Shown: positions 12,729 to 24,290 of the stretch, one piece after another
How the letters are laid out: every line of letters starts with the position of its first letter
Numbering within the stretch: position 1 is the stretch's first letter
Source: Melastoma dodecandrum
Lineage: Eukaryota; Streptophyta; Magnoliopsida; Myrtales; Melastomataceae
Direction: 5' to 3'
DNA length: 64,000 nt
Assembly (NCBI GenBank): GCA_029817715.1
Contig: JARUPY010000217.1
Location: 1-64,000 of the forward strand
Notes under the pieces: generated by a model
The model's input: only the letters and a program-made list of their open reading frames with translations
What the model was told of the DNA's origin: nothing
Database searches by the model: none
Translations under genes and position numbers: made by a program

Positions 12729-13702
12729 TGTTGACACTACGGAATAGCTTGGGCCTATGCTAAGTCTACGGGCCCAGAAAAGCCCAACGTGGGATGCAGA
12801 CCTGAGCTAAGTCTACAGCCTGCATCAACATGTTGGCGCTACGGGATGTCTTGGGCCTATGCTAAGTCTACAGCCTGAAACACACGATCCCAACGCATAA
12901 TTCAGAAAATCATATGGATATTTAAAAACAAACTCCGAGATTCTTGGGGGAAGTTGAGATCAAGCCACGATCTGGAAGATCGTTGTGAGGACGTTTGAAG
13001 CGTGTAGGACAAGTAAAATTCAGTATAAAAGGAACTGACCCCCCTTGGGAAGAAACACGATCAATCAGCCAAACACAAGCTTTGCATTGCTCGTCACCCT
13101 TAGTTTTGTAGATACCTCGGCCTGGGTTTATTGGGTCCTCCTTCTAACAGCGGAGTGAGCAACCGTGCTCCGTTGATCAACCTTCCGCCAGCACTCCCAT
13201 CGTCGAGGCGAGCAGTCGTAGTCTCGACACTCAACTTCCACCATCACCTCCACCGCCGGGACGAGCAACCGTAGTTCCGACGATCACCCTCCGCCTGCAT
13301 CTCCGCCACCAAGGTATTCATCCAGGACCTTAGCATCCGCATCCGACCTTCGCCGGACTCTGCTTCACGGGGCGCAAATCTACAGCGCACTGTACCGAGT
13401 CTACAACGTCTGCAGTGACGTCAGCACCAGGCCTGCGTTTCGCGACAACGAGTCTACAGCGTCAGCAGTGACGTCAGCTTCAGTCGCACCTCCAGCAGCA
13501 AGTCTACCGCGCCTCCATCATCCGTACCACCATTTTTTTTTCATTTTTTATGGCTGTAAGCGTTCGTTTACTTTTGTAAAACTTTGAATTTGTAATAGCC
13601 TTGTCCTTTATCATTGAAATTCATCTTTCTGGCGACCACATACAATTCCCTGTGAGTCCAATTGCCAAATATTTCCGACGTGGTCCGTTTTCTACGCGAA
13701 CA
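12729..13702 (+). repeat. 3' LTR of Tat-type Gypsy element
   Basis: This 974-bp copy of the 5' LTR has its TATA box at 13024-13031. It has two intact TGACGTCA palindromes (13416-13423 and 13469-13476); in the 5' LTR the second one is mutated. The target duplication CAATG follows at 13703-13707. Confidence 0.9.
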
Positions 13703-13707
13703 CAATG

Positions 13708-16700
13708 TAAGATGTGGTTGAATATTTGGACAACCTTGATCATTTGGCCACAATTATGACCAACACCCTATTAAATCTAAACTTGATGATAATTAGGAAT
13801 TGGAAAATAGTGGGACCCTAGCTATTATTAAGGGACACTAAGCCATGCGAGAGAAGACGAAGACTGAAGGCGGTTACCTGAAATAAAAATAAAAAATGGA
13901 AGGATTTTATAATAATGAAGGAGAGCGGCGTGGATACGGTGACGTCGAGGGTGGATTTTCGTCCAGAACCTCGAGGAAGGAACATGTTAAAACGTCTGAC
14001 CCGAAGCGAAATCGTACGGAGACGTCGAAAACTTGAAGTATTTTGCGGAGGAAGTGGAACGAGGTATGTCCGCCCCCTTCTCTGTTTTCCTAGTGTTCCG
14101 TCTTGTTGAGTCCTTGTCGATGCTTATGTATCTTGTTGTGGTCGTCCTTGTCGATGCTTATGGATCTTGCAGTGGTCGTCCTTGTCGGTGTTCGTGGGTC
14201 TTGCTGTGGTCGATGCGGTGATGCCATTCATGGAGTTTATCTTCTTGCTGGTTGTGTGTCCTGCGGGTTGAATGAGTTTTGGAATTGTGGTCGGTTTGAG
14301 GTGTTTGGTCGTATTTGCGCACTCTGGTGTGAAAATTGTAGCCTCTTGTCCCAAGTACCTATATGTATTGCAGATGAGTTGGGGAGGAAGACGCACCGCT
14401 GTGAGTGTGTGTGTGATTGGATTTTGAATTGATTGTAAACGGTTGGAGTTGTTTCGAATGTCGCGCCTTCTTCTTCTTCTCCTTCTTCTTTTGTCGACGT
14501 CGTCTTCGTCGATCTTCCCCTCTTATACCCACTAGTGTATGGGGATTGTTGGTTGATTGCGCCTCGATTTTGTTATGGCTGCTTTAGAGTGATCGGGAGA
14601 TGTGGTTCTGCTGTCTCATGTTTATTGTTTTAAGATGGCAAAGACGGTCTTAATTGGCTGGATTCTCAGGGTTCAACCTAAGTGAGATTAGCAATTATAA
14701 ATTGTCTACAACTGGTCATTGTGAATTTGTTGGTTGTGAACCCACACGTGGGTAGGGACACGGAGGAAATTATGATCCTGGAATTCCCGGATAATCAGCC
14801 GTTCTAGGCTAGATAAATAGGCCGAGAATGAAGGCCAAAGTAACATGATGGAAGATAGTCGTGTGCGTTACTAAGACACACTTAGTTCGGGAAGAAATAG
14901 AAAACTGGAAAATTCGCGAGGGTATTTCTCGATAATACTGACAAGACGGAGGAGTCTTGGGAGTATTAAAAAGGGGGGACTAGAAATGAAGTCCCGGTTG
15001 AGAACGACCAAGTGCGAGGAGACTGTTTCCACACGGGTGAATGTTGACAGTTAGTCAGGTACGTAATCAATTTAGTGAGTGTCGATTAGATGACTGATTA
15101 AAGAAAATTAGTAGCAAATCGTAAAAAGATTATACTAGTCTTTTATGACTAACAAGTAATACTTGTTATTTTTTTTACAGGTACCGAAGTTGGTATTTGT
15201 ACAAATACCTACATTTGTGTATTCAACTAATGTATAATTGAAATTACTAGAGTATTGTGTATTAAGTCGTCGTTAGAAATATAATAAAATCGGATTATAT
15301 CATAAATAGGAAACTTGGAACCTTTCATACGCGATTGTGCGTGTGTCGGATGACAATCGTGTGGAGGCTCGCCATATGGAAACTCATCCGTATGCATTAG
15401 GTTGAGGCTGAAAAATGAATTGTCTTGCGTGTGTTCGTACGGGTACGTGGCTGCCCAATTCGAAGTGTATACCTTGGCATACAATTGAGACTCGAGGATA
15501 AGGCAAATGGTGATGGACGGGTCAGTCCGTCGGTCATGAGAAAAGGAAAGGTCGAGACTCCGAATGAGATGGTTACGAAAAAATACGAACATTCATGGAT
15601 GCAAATTTACGAGTATTGAACAATATTGTGGAATGAACAAGGACTGGAAAGATGACTTGTTATGGTCATTCATAGTTGGTCTAGAGTTGATACTCCTCGG
15701 TGAGAGGAGGGTTTATTAAGTGCGGAAGACACGAATAAATGAAAGTGATTGAACGACCCACGTATCGTGGGCGAAATGAGAGTTTACGATGATACATTGA
15801 CACGCCCATGGGGCTACCTTATGAGGCGGATATGAGAAGTGTTTGGACAGAAGGAATCCACCCTCAAAATGGTGTATTGGATAGTCTAGTTGGCTGTAAA
15901 TGATGAGTGAAAAGCTAAGGCACGGAGGGAAGTTTTGTGGTTTTACGCATTCGGATGGGTTGATCCGCAGTAGCGGGATGTTGTGCTGCTGAAATTACAT
16001 GAAATGAGGCTTTTATGGGACATGCGTAGGCTAAAAATGCGACGTTCCCGAATGCTGCTGGAAACAACTTGGTGTATGTCGAAATTTTGAGACGAGATCT
16101 CAATTTTGAGACACGTCAAGACATGTTATGGGCGTGTGGTGCTTGAGTTACCATACCTTTATTGCATATTTTTTGGCGGTGCATGTTATTTTGATAGGTT
16201 ATAAAAGTTATCTATACATACTTATAGAGTTATCTTCCACTGTGTAAAATTTTATAACTCAATTGTAACTGAATTGTGTAATACTTTTCATGTCGATGAG
16301 TTTTATTTTAGGAATCCGTAGGTCCTTTGTGGTTGCATCTAATAAACCTCTATATCCCAATGACATGCGAGGATGGATAGGTTATGGCTATAAACAGTCA
16401 GAGTAACCTACACGACATGTCGATGGGTTTATACTAGTGGAGCCAACTAACTTAACCAATCCTGTGCTGGACAGACGCTAAACCAATAATGGAGTAAATT
16501 GCTCAAGAGTTTTTCCATCATAAGCCATTTTATATGCCGAAGTGCCTAAAAATCATTCAGCAAGGAAACAGAAGTTTCTTAGCAGCTTGCTTTAATGTGA
16601 AGTACGATGGAATGACTGTCAACTGAGAATTCAGCCATTGTAATACTGATATGGGAAGAGGAACCATAGGGGGCCTATTGGTGGCACCTGTTCCACAGAG

Positions 16701-16880
16701 TGAATTACTCGGAGAACCCATGCGTCGATGTTCCTAATGACGTCTAAATCACCTAGTGACTCTGTATGCCTGCAAGTCACAAACCAAGGACAGAAACATC
16801 TGTTATATATAGGTTGTGACCCCACACAGTGGTTTGCGGGGTTGGCGTGGAGCATACTCGAAAGAGAAACTACTTTTACG
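13708..16880. other. Long stretch without recognised gene
   Basis: Apart from the 34-bp minisatellite at 14110-14211 and a CTTCTTCTTCTCC tract near 14468-14492, nothing is recognised. Open frames here are short and lack family motifs. The stretch 14800-16100 looks like decayed repeat (a PPT-like AAAAAGGGGGGACTAG at 14969 and low complexity), but no terminal repeat partner was found. Confidence 0.4.
14110..14211 (+). repeat. 34-bp minisatellite, three copies
   Basis: The unit GTCCTTGTCGATGCTTATG... begins at 14110, 14144 and 14178, so the period is exactly 34 bp. The third copy is the most divergent. Because 34 is not a multiple of three, the array would not keep a coding frame. Confidence 0.8.
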
Positions 16881-16883
16881 TAC

Positions 16884-19010
16884 CTTAACCCGCTTCAGTA
16901 AGTCTTTTGCCTTAGCATCTTTCGTGAAATGATCGCGCACGGGCTGAAAACGCAGTAACAGAAGTAAACTTGTCAAAATTGGCGGGAAATGAGGCGATTG
17001 ATCATAAAGAATTGAGAAGGGAAATTTCCATGGATGCTATTGTCCCATTAGCTCCTTTCCTTCTTATTAGAAACACGGTCATTGCGAAATAATGAGAAAT
17101 GATGAGATCTCATGATGATTCACAGAGGAGACATGAAGAGCTCACCTGAAGTATCTTGTTCAAAGTTTTTGAAAGAGCAGGCTTTAGATCGCCTGGATGA
17201 AGATTCCCACTTTCATAATCAGCAACAAGTTCATCAAAGCTTGTGAATACCCTATGAAAATATGCATAACAAAAGAAACAATTATAAACAGAAACCGCGT
17301 TGTGGCGAACAATTGAATATAACATCCTAAAGCTCAAAACATGAGAGCAGGATTATTGCCTTGACAAATGTCCACAAACAATGTCGAAGTCGAAGCACTT
17401 TGTGAAAAGGAGAAAAAGATATTCAGAAGTGTTTAGTGATCCAAAGCTACAGGACTCCTTCGGAGGTTAGATCGGGAAAGCAACTGACTTGTCGCCACCA
17501 TTGTCAGGAGATCGCTCCACCTTGAACTCATTAAACCAAGGGAATATGATGAACTTTATGTACTCAAGACATAGGTTACCCTCAACAATCTTGGGAGGGC
17601 AGTAAGCTTTCTTTATCTTAACATTGACTTCTGCCTACAGGACCAAATTCAGAAATTTAAATCAGTTTAAAACATGAATTTCGCTTTAAGATGTAATAAG
17701 TTGAATAAATGTTGTGAACTTGATTTAACAATAAGAGACAGAATTCATACAAAATCAACCTCTTCGTCCTCCATAAAAATGGAAGAAGATGGATCACTTT
17801 TAGACATCTTCTCTTGTCCTTGCCCCAGGAAGCATATCTGTAAATTCGCAGTTAGCATCAAACAACAAAGCAAATATTGATGCAAAACCATCAGTAAGTG
17901 ATAGTGATAAACAAAGTTGGGGCATACGGTGAGACAAAAATGATGGGTTTATTCTTTCTCTTTATGTCATCACAATACTCCCTTGCTAGCACATTAACCT
18001 TGCGTTGATCCATTCCTAATTGACAAATGTCGGCCAGTTGAAAAAATTCAATATATGTAAGTATGCAAAAGTCATCATCAGGGATATTTGCATAATATCA
18101 TCATAATCAATCAAATAACAGGATTAAAAATGCCACGTGAATTGATGCAAACAGAGCACCCATGAAGCGATAAACCAAAATGTATTTATTATATAATAAG
18201 GCAGAGGAGATGTTTCAAGGAGTAATAAACTGAAAAAGATTGTACAAGCACCTTCAGGAAGAAGATATCGGCACATTCCATGCATGGGTAGAAAATCTGC
18301 GCCGCTATAAGTTCGTCTTGCTCATTACGTCCCATGATCTGGGAACATCTTTAACAGAATGATGAAAGCAAGATGCAAGCCATAATGTCGACCCATTAGA
18401 ACCACAGATAAGAACACAACCCCGAACTTGTCCCTTTACCTGATTATCCTTGGGAGTTTATTCCGTCGAGCAGTATCCATGACAAGTGGCCAATATTCAT
18501 GAGACCGTGAGTTAATTTCCTCAGATGACCACAAGAACTCAACTTTATCGTCTTTAAGTTCCATGCTAACAGCTTTCCAGATTTCAATCAAGTACTGGCC
18601 AACGGTCTGGATTTTCTTGAGGTCACCACCCATTTTGTTATTCAACTGAGCAAACCAATCAGCAATCCATATCTTCACTTTGCATCCGGCAGAAGTCAGT
18701 TTGTTCACATTTATAGTCTTCATAACCCCCTGCTCCGATAATACAAATACAAATCCGAGCCGAAACTGAATGAGACCCTTGCTCATTTCACAGCCAGGTG
18801 CAAAAGAATCTGGCATGCTCCAAATTGCGAATATAGATTCGACATATCACCAACAAAGAAGCTTGATTCAACAGAAACCGATCACCAACCACACCAAAAC
18901 ATGTCAAACCAGAAGCATCCCAAGCTGAGAAGAAAATGGAGGCACCTGAACGATATGCATCCTTCCGGAGGGTTCGAACCCGTCGTAACAGATAGGCTGA
19001 GGCTTCTTAG
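16884..19010 (-). pseudogene. Tyrosyl-tRNA synthetase pseudogene
   Basis: The exons resemble plant cytosolic tyrosyl-tRNA synthetase, which charges tRNA-Tyr. On the minus strand one reads LLTKKPQPICYDGFEPSGRM (HIGH-region exon, near 19010), then from about 18734 NKLTSAGCKVKIWIADWFAQ and KVEFLWSSEEIN, then IMGRNEQDEL (18340), ICQLGMDQRKVNVLAREYC (18030), EKMSKSDPSS (KMSKS loop, about 17790), KIKKAYCPPKIVEG (17620), DYESGNLHPGDLK (17200) and PVRDHF (16943). Most introns keep GT/AG ends. The first exon lacks an in-frame start (a frameshift and a TGA precede it) and a one-base shift lies before KMSKS. The last codons are not found. Probably a dead copy, though the damage is light. Confidence 0.8.
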
Positions 19011-19598
19011 TCAAGAGATTCAACAGCTCGTTGATCGGAAGGAGGGGCTCCGCCACCGCCGCCATCACCGCATTCCATGGCTGTCTGATGCATGGACGTT
19101 GCTAACAAGGGACGGGAGATGTTGTGCACGGAACGTTGCTGATTCTCTAGGGTTTTGTCGCTCAAGGGTGAATTACGAAATTGGGTTTGATTTCTTACTT
19201 GAATCACATATTACCCCCATGGAGAGTGAAGGATTTTATCATTTTTTCACACGCGGGTATACTCTGTTTATTAAGGGTGAAAACGAACGGCTCGCGGCCA
19301 AAAGCTCGGTTTATAACTCAAGAGTTTACGAGCCTCACGAATCATTTGTAGCTTATCGACCCGACTCGTTGTGCTCGTTTTCACCACTACTCTGTATTAG
19401 TCCATTCAACCAGTCGCAATTTCGGCAAGGCCTATCTATTAAACACTGTTATCCAAGAGTTCCAATTGCCCTCAGCAGGTAATACAATCAAACCTTGAGC
19501 TAGGAAAATAAAAATGTAGCCAAATGAGAATTGGGAAAAGAAATGGAACGCTGAATCAGAACAGAAGCACTTGGGTCTGGCCCTTGTCTACAGAGTGC

Positions 19599-21228
19599 TT
19601 AATCGACTTCTTCAATCTTGGGACCGGGGCCACTCCCCCCTGCAGGAACATCCTCATCCATGCCACCCATTTCAGGGCCTGCACCACCCTGGTACATCTT
19701 GGCGATAATCGGGTTACAGATGCCTTCCAGCTCTTTCATCTTGTCTTCAAACTCATCAGCTTCAGCCAGCTGGTTGGTGTCCAGCCACTGGATGGCCCCC
19801 TCGATGGCATCCTTGATTTTCTTCTTGTCGTCCGACGAGAGCTTGGCACTGATCTTCTCATCCTTCACTGTGTTCCTCATGTTGTAGGCATAATTCTCCA
19901 AGGCGTTCTTGGCATCTACCTTCTTCTTGTGCTATAGTGATCTCGTTCTTCTGTCCAGTGGTCTTGTCCTCGGCAGAGATGTTCAAGATGCCATTCGCAT
20001 CCATGTCGAAGCAGACGGTGATCTGCGGCACACCCCTCGGGACTGGAGGAATTCCAGAGAGCTCGAATTTGCCCAGCAGTTTGTTATCCTTCGTTCGTGC
20101 TCTTTCACCCTCATATACCTGGATGAGGACGTCGGAGTAGGTAGAGAAAACCTGCTCTGTCTTGGTGGGAATGGTGGTGTTCCTTGGGATCAACACGGTC
20201 ATTACACCTCCAGCAGTCTCAAGTCCCAGAGACAGAGGAGTGACATCGAGGAGCAGCAGGTCCTGCACCTTCTCATTGCCTTCACCACTCAATATAGCAG
20301 CTTGCAATGCCGCACCATAAGCAACGGCCTCATCGGGATTAATGCTCTTGCAGAGCTCCTTGCCGTTGAAGAAATCTTGCAAGAGTTGTTGCACCTTGGG
20401 GATCCTGGTTGAACCACCAACAAGAACAACATCGTGCACTGTACTCTTGTCCATCTTAGCATCCCTCAGACACTCCTCCACAGGCTCCATACACTTTCTG
20501 AACAGGTCCATGTTCAGCTCCTCAAATCGGGCACGGGTGATGGGAGTTTAAAAGTCGACACCTTCATAAAGAGGATCAATCTCTATTGTGGTCTGTGTTG
20601 TGGAGGAAAGCATCCTCTTTGCCCTCTCCCAAGCGGTCCTGAGTCTCCGCAATGCCCTAGGGTTGCTACTGATGTCCTTCTTATGCTTCCTCTTGAACTC
20701 CTGAACAAAGTGGTTAACCATCCTGTTGTCAAAATCTTCCCCTTCAAGATGAGAATCTCCAGCTGTCGCCTTCACCTCGAAAATACCTTCCTCAATGGTC
20801 AGCAGAGACGCATCAAAAGTACCACCACGGTCAAAGATCAACACATTCTTCTCCCCAGAGATGGTGGCCTTCTTATTGAGACCATATGCGATTGCAGCTG
20901 CAGTTGGCTCGTTGCTGATATGCATAACATTGAGGCTGGCGATGACACCAGCATCTTTCGTGGCCTGCCTCTGTGAATCATTGAAGTATGCAGGGACAGT
21001 TACGACTGCATTCTTCACAGTAGAACCAAGGTAGCCTCCCAATCTCACGCATCTTTATCAGGACCATGGATGAGATCTCCTCGGCAGCAAACTGCTTTTC
21101 CTCGCCCTTGTAATTGACCACAATCATCGGCTTGTCACCAGGGCCAGGGATCACCGTGAAAGGCCAGAGTCTAATATCCGCTTGAACAGAGGCATCGCTG
21201 AACCTCCTCCCAATCAACCGCTTCGCAT
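19599..21228 (-). pseudogene. Cytosolic HSP70/HSC70 pseudogene, exon 1 missing
   Basis: The reading matches eukaryotic cytosolic HSP70 from the RLIGRRFSD segment to the terminal EEVD. Seen are [32 protein letters not shown], the substrate-binding domain ([20 protein letters not shown]), and a glycine-rich tail ending KIEEVD at 19599. Three breaks are visible: a frameshift near 21000-21050, a stop replacing a tyrosine codon at about 20548 (after EGVDF), and a frameshift near 19900 in the lid. The signature DRGGTFDAS differs from the usual DLGGGTFD. The upstream edge at 21228 is a clean AG splice acceptor at the position of the single plant HSC70 intron. The ATPase N terminus encoded by exon 1 is absent from the 500 bp beyond. 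Confidence 0.9.
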
Positions 21229-22097
21229 CTGTTCAGATGTGATAAAAAGTAAGCAACACAAGCAAATCAGTAAACAACCAAAAAATCGAACATGTCATCC
21301 GCACATATCAAACAATCTTCAGCAACTCATGGATCTCATTCTAAAGCCGACCTGGCATAATCATCAGCAACTACCAACTCCAGATAATAACAGCCTCTCT
21401 ATTCCTAGCCAATCAGCTAGCAATCGCTCAATCCGCTAGTAAAACAATCGACGACAGATCACACAAACATTGTTTGAAGGGGAATGAATGGCGCCCCCCG
21501 CCCGCGCGGTATCCATAAAAACGTGTCGGGTTTGATTTTTTGTGAACGCGGCCTAGGAGACATTCTAGAAGGTTTCAGGATGGGCCCAGCGTCGACATCT
21601 AGGCCCAATTGAATACGGCCCGCCATACTTCTAACGACCAATGGAAAAGCGGCGTCCGGACGGGGGGATGGGCTTGTAATTCCTGCGTTGTCGTTCCAAA
21701 TCAATCGGGATTTTCGTCGACTCCTGGCGTTAGATTTCGAACGACATTGTTTGGTCGGTCATGAAAGGGAGCAAGTCGGCCTCTGCGGTGCTAACCATCG
21801 CCGAGAAGTGCAAGGTGCGTGCTTGGATTCGAGTTACGGTGCGCGCGGGTTGGTACGATTAGCGGTTTTCTTTTAATCGTCGGTTGGATTGGCCAGAGTA
21901 TATTAGCGTCGAACTGGGAAGGCAAGCTTGCGACCATCAAGGCCGATGCCAAAGGAAGGTATTCCCCTTTTGTGTCGTTTTTTTGTCGTTAATGGTGTCG
22001 TCCTTGCTGTATTCTCGATGGTCGATGCTGAATGTGAGGCTTTGTGGGTTGTTGGTTAGTAAGGGAGACGTTCATAGCTCGAAGGTCAAGTACATCG

Positions 22098-22430
22098 TGT
22101 TGGGAAATAGTCCCACACCGGATAGTTAAAGGCCTGGGCCAATGCATATATAGAGTTGGGACCCTTCACCTAATTGCTAGCTTTTAGGTGAAGGGGTACT
22201 CGACACGATTTCTAACATGGTATCAGAGCCAGATTCGTCCCTTCGGACAAAGAATCCGAACGAGGGCGTCCGACCCCCGGACAAAAATCCGATATGGGAT
22301 TACGGGGAGGTGTTGGGAAATAGTCCCACACCGGATAGTTAAAGGCCTGGGCCAATGCATATATAGGTTTGGGACCCTTCATCTAATTACTAGCTTTTAG
22401 TTAAAGGGGTACTCGACACGATTTCTAACA
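22098..22430 (+). mobile_element. TRIM retrotransposon 1, inside exon 3
   Basis: This is a terminal-repeat retrotransposon in miniature: LTRs 22098-22217 and 22311-22430 (120 bp each, TG...CA) with 93 bp between them. The interior starts with the tRNA-Met primer site TGGTATCAGAGCC at 22218 and ends with a purine tract (ACGGGGAGG). The target duplication CATCG is at 22093-22097 and 22431-22435. No coding capacity. Removing the element and one CATCG restores an open exon that matches the host family, so the insertion site is certain. Confidence 0.95.
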
Positions 22431-22928
22431 CATCGTTAAGAAAGGGAAACCGTACGTTTGCATGCCCGAGAATGATCCCCATAATGTGGTAGGTGGTTGT
22501 TGTTTCTAGTTTTGGTGATTGGTTGCTGTGACCGTCGGAGAATCATTTGTGTTAGTTGGTTTTCGGCTTACTATCATGGCTGTGCTTTGTTAGGACACGG
22601 TTATTGACGAGCGTGGTTCGCTTGCCGTGAAGTCTCCATTCCCTGGCCCGTTAGCACGGATCCTCAAGTTCATGAAAAGGGTGCATGTCTGTGGCCTTGT
22701 GCGGGAGTTGGTATGGTGCTTTTTGTTTCAATGACCTCGCTTATTTGTGTATGGTTGCGCTGCACAGTCGCCATCTCGAATCGCCTTAACGGGAGATATT
22801 GTTCCTTTAAATGAAGAAAAGGTGAGTGAGTATTTCCAAAAATAGTTGCAGAAGCTATTGCTTCTAATCTGTTAAACCATTCCAGATGAAGCTCTTTAAA
22901 GATGCCATCAGCCAGTAGATTGAAAATT

Positions 22929-23278
22929 GTGGGATTACGGGGAGGTGTTGGGAAATAGTCCCACACCGGATAGTTAAAGGCCTGGGCCAATGCATATATA
23001 GGGTTGGGACCTTTCACCTAATTGCTAGCTTTTATGTGAAGGGGTATTCGACACGATTTCTAACATGGTATCAGAGCCAGAATCGTCCCGTCGGACAAAG
23101 AATCCGAACGAGGGCGCCCGACCCCCGGACAAAGATCCGATGTGGGATTACGGGGAGGTGTTGGGAAATAGTCCCACACCGGATAGTTAAAGGCCTGGGC
23201 CAATGCATATATAGAGTTGGGACCCTTCACCTAATTGCTAGCTTTTAGGTGAAGGGGTACTCGACACGATTTCTAACA
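22929..23278 (+). mobile_element. TRIM retrotransposon 2, in intron 5, with 17 extra 5' bases
   Basis: A second copy of the same TRIM family: LTRs 22946-23065 and 23159-23278 (120 bp each), primer site at 23066, and a 93-bp interior. Directly before the 5' LTR are 17 bases (GTGGGATTACGGGGAGG, 22929-22945) identical to the end of the element's own interior. AAAATT occurs just outside this extended unit on both sides (22923-22928 and 23279-23284) and is a plausible target duplication. Confidence 0.9.
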
Positions 23279-24290
23279 AAAATTAAATGTGTAGGGGTTA
23301 AGTCGTATGTTATTTTGTTTGCATCTGAATAGTCTGGTTCCGGAGGAATGTGTTTGCATTCTCAACAGCATCCTTTTATTTGCTTCTCTGTTCCTCGCCA
23401 CCTGCTGAGTTTTATCTCATCTGTGGTTTTGCTGAATTGTCCATAGGACGGATGCCTAGCATCGTGATGTCATATTGGTAGTCACATATCTTAACCTTGG
23501 CTGGTTTAGCCTTGCGATGGCATGTTGCCAAGTCTCACATTCTTCCAAATAGGCTGTCATAGTTGCTTTTTTCTTCATCTCAGGTTCAATTGGCTCTTGA
23601 GAGCCTAGAAGAAGCCGTTATTTCTGAACATGAAGCCATTAGTGGATCGGCTTATGCAGTTTCGGGACTAATAAGCTCATCAAATCTTAAGTCTACTTCT
23701 CACATTGAGAACCTTAAAGGGTTGCTGGACGGAAGTCAAAGCTACTCAATCTACAAGTTTGATATAAGGTGAGAGTTGCTCTTTTTAAAAAAGTTTCCAC
23801 CTTATTAGTTGGCATAGTTCTCTTATTTCACTAGGGCTGAGATTAAGCCTGCCATCATCATTTTGTCTGGTTTTATGATAGCGTACAATGCTCGTTCGTA
23901 ACAGTTACTAATATTGGTGATGTACTTATGTAATCAGGATGACATCTAAACGCATATGATATTTTAGTTCTTTTTCTGGTGATTTGTAAAATGACGACTC
24001 TAATCCTGCCCAACTGAAAAAGCAACACGGAAATTTTCTGTTTTAAACTTCGTGATATGAGTTTTTTCTGCTGATATAGAGATTTACTTGTTGTGATTTC
24101 TTGCAGTTTGCAACTAATAAAGTGTTGGTTCACTTCATCCTTAGTAGATCCTCACCTTTTTAATTTAATTTGACTCAGTTAAGCGCATTCTGTTGTGGAA
24201 TATAAAGAAACATAATAATGTGTTTTTTGAGTCCACTGTTTTTCAATTCAACAATCTTTAAGGTCATGAATTTCTGGCTGAAATATGCAG

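Larger units (their letters stand above)
1226..13702 (+). mobile_element. Ty3/Gypsy LTR retrotransposon, Tat lineage, decayed
   Basis: The two LTRs begin TGTTGAC and end GAACA. The 5-bp target duplication CAATG lies at 1221-1225 and 13703-13707. A purine tract precedes the 3' LTR. The order is LTR, primer site, gag, protease, reverse transcriptase, RNase H, second RNase H, integrase, an antisense frame, LTR. Integrase after RT places it in Gypsy. The second RNase H and the antisense frame after integrase are known traits of the Tat/Retand/Ogre group. All sense frames are full of stops and indels, so the copy cannot act on its own. The LTRs differ by many single-base indels, which indicates an old insertion. 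Confidence 0.88.
21761..23768 (+). pseudogene. HugZ/DUF2470-like plant gene, six exons, TRIM-disrupted and 3' truncated
   Basis: Six exons with consistent GT/AG borders and phases: 21761-21814, 21897-21958, 22060-22097 resumed at 22436-22488, 22594-22680, 22768-22821, 23584-23768. The translation starts MKGSKSASAVLTIAEKCK and includes ASNWEGKLATIKADAKG, KKGKPYVCMPENDPHNV, VIDERGSLAVKSPFPGPLAR and SEHEAISGSAYAVSG. It resembles a conserved plant family (Arabidopsis At3g59300 type, often labelled PPR by error; split-barrel/HugZ-like fold). That assignment is from memory of the family. A TRIM in exon 3 adds in-frame stops. The C-terminal half expected in the family is absent; a cysteine protease exon follows. 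Confidence 0.6.

Noticed and set aside
18901..19482. 193-codon plus-strand open frame
   Set aside because: Its 5' part lies antisense to the HIGH-region exon of the TyrRS pseudogene, and it shows no family motif.
20434..20976. 180-codon plus-strand open frame
   Set aside because: It is the antisense shadow of the HSP70 pseudogene, a common artefact of HSP70 codon use.
21459..21704. Degenerate HSP70 exon 1 (reading IWNDNAGITSPS on the minus strand)
   Set aside because: The likeness to NDQGNRTTPS covers only a few residues, the rest does not match, and the sequence lies in the promoter/5' region of the HugZ-like gene.
22670..23017. 115-codon minus-strand frame across TRIM 2
   Set aside because: It runs antisense through an intron, exon 4/5 flanks and the TRIM LTR, so it cannot be a gene of its own.
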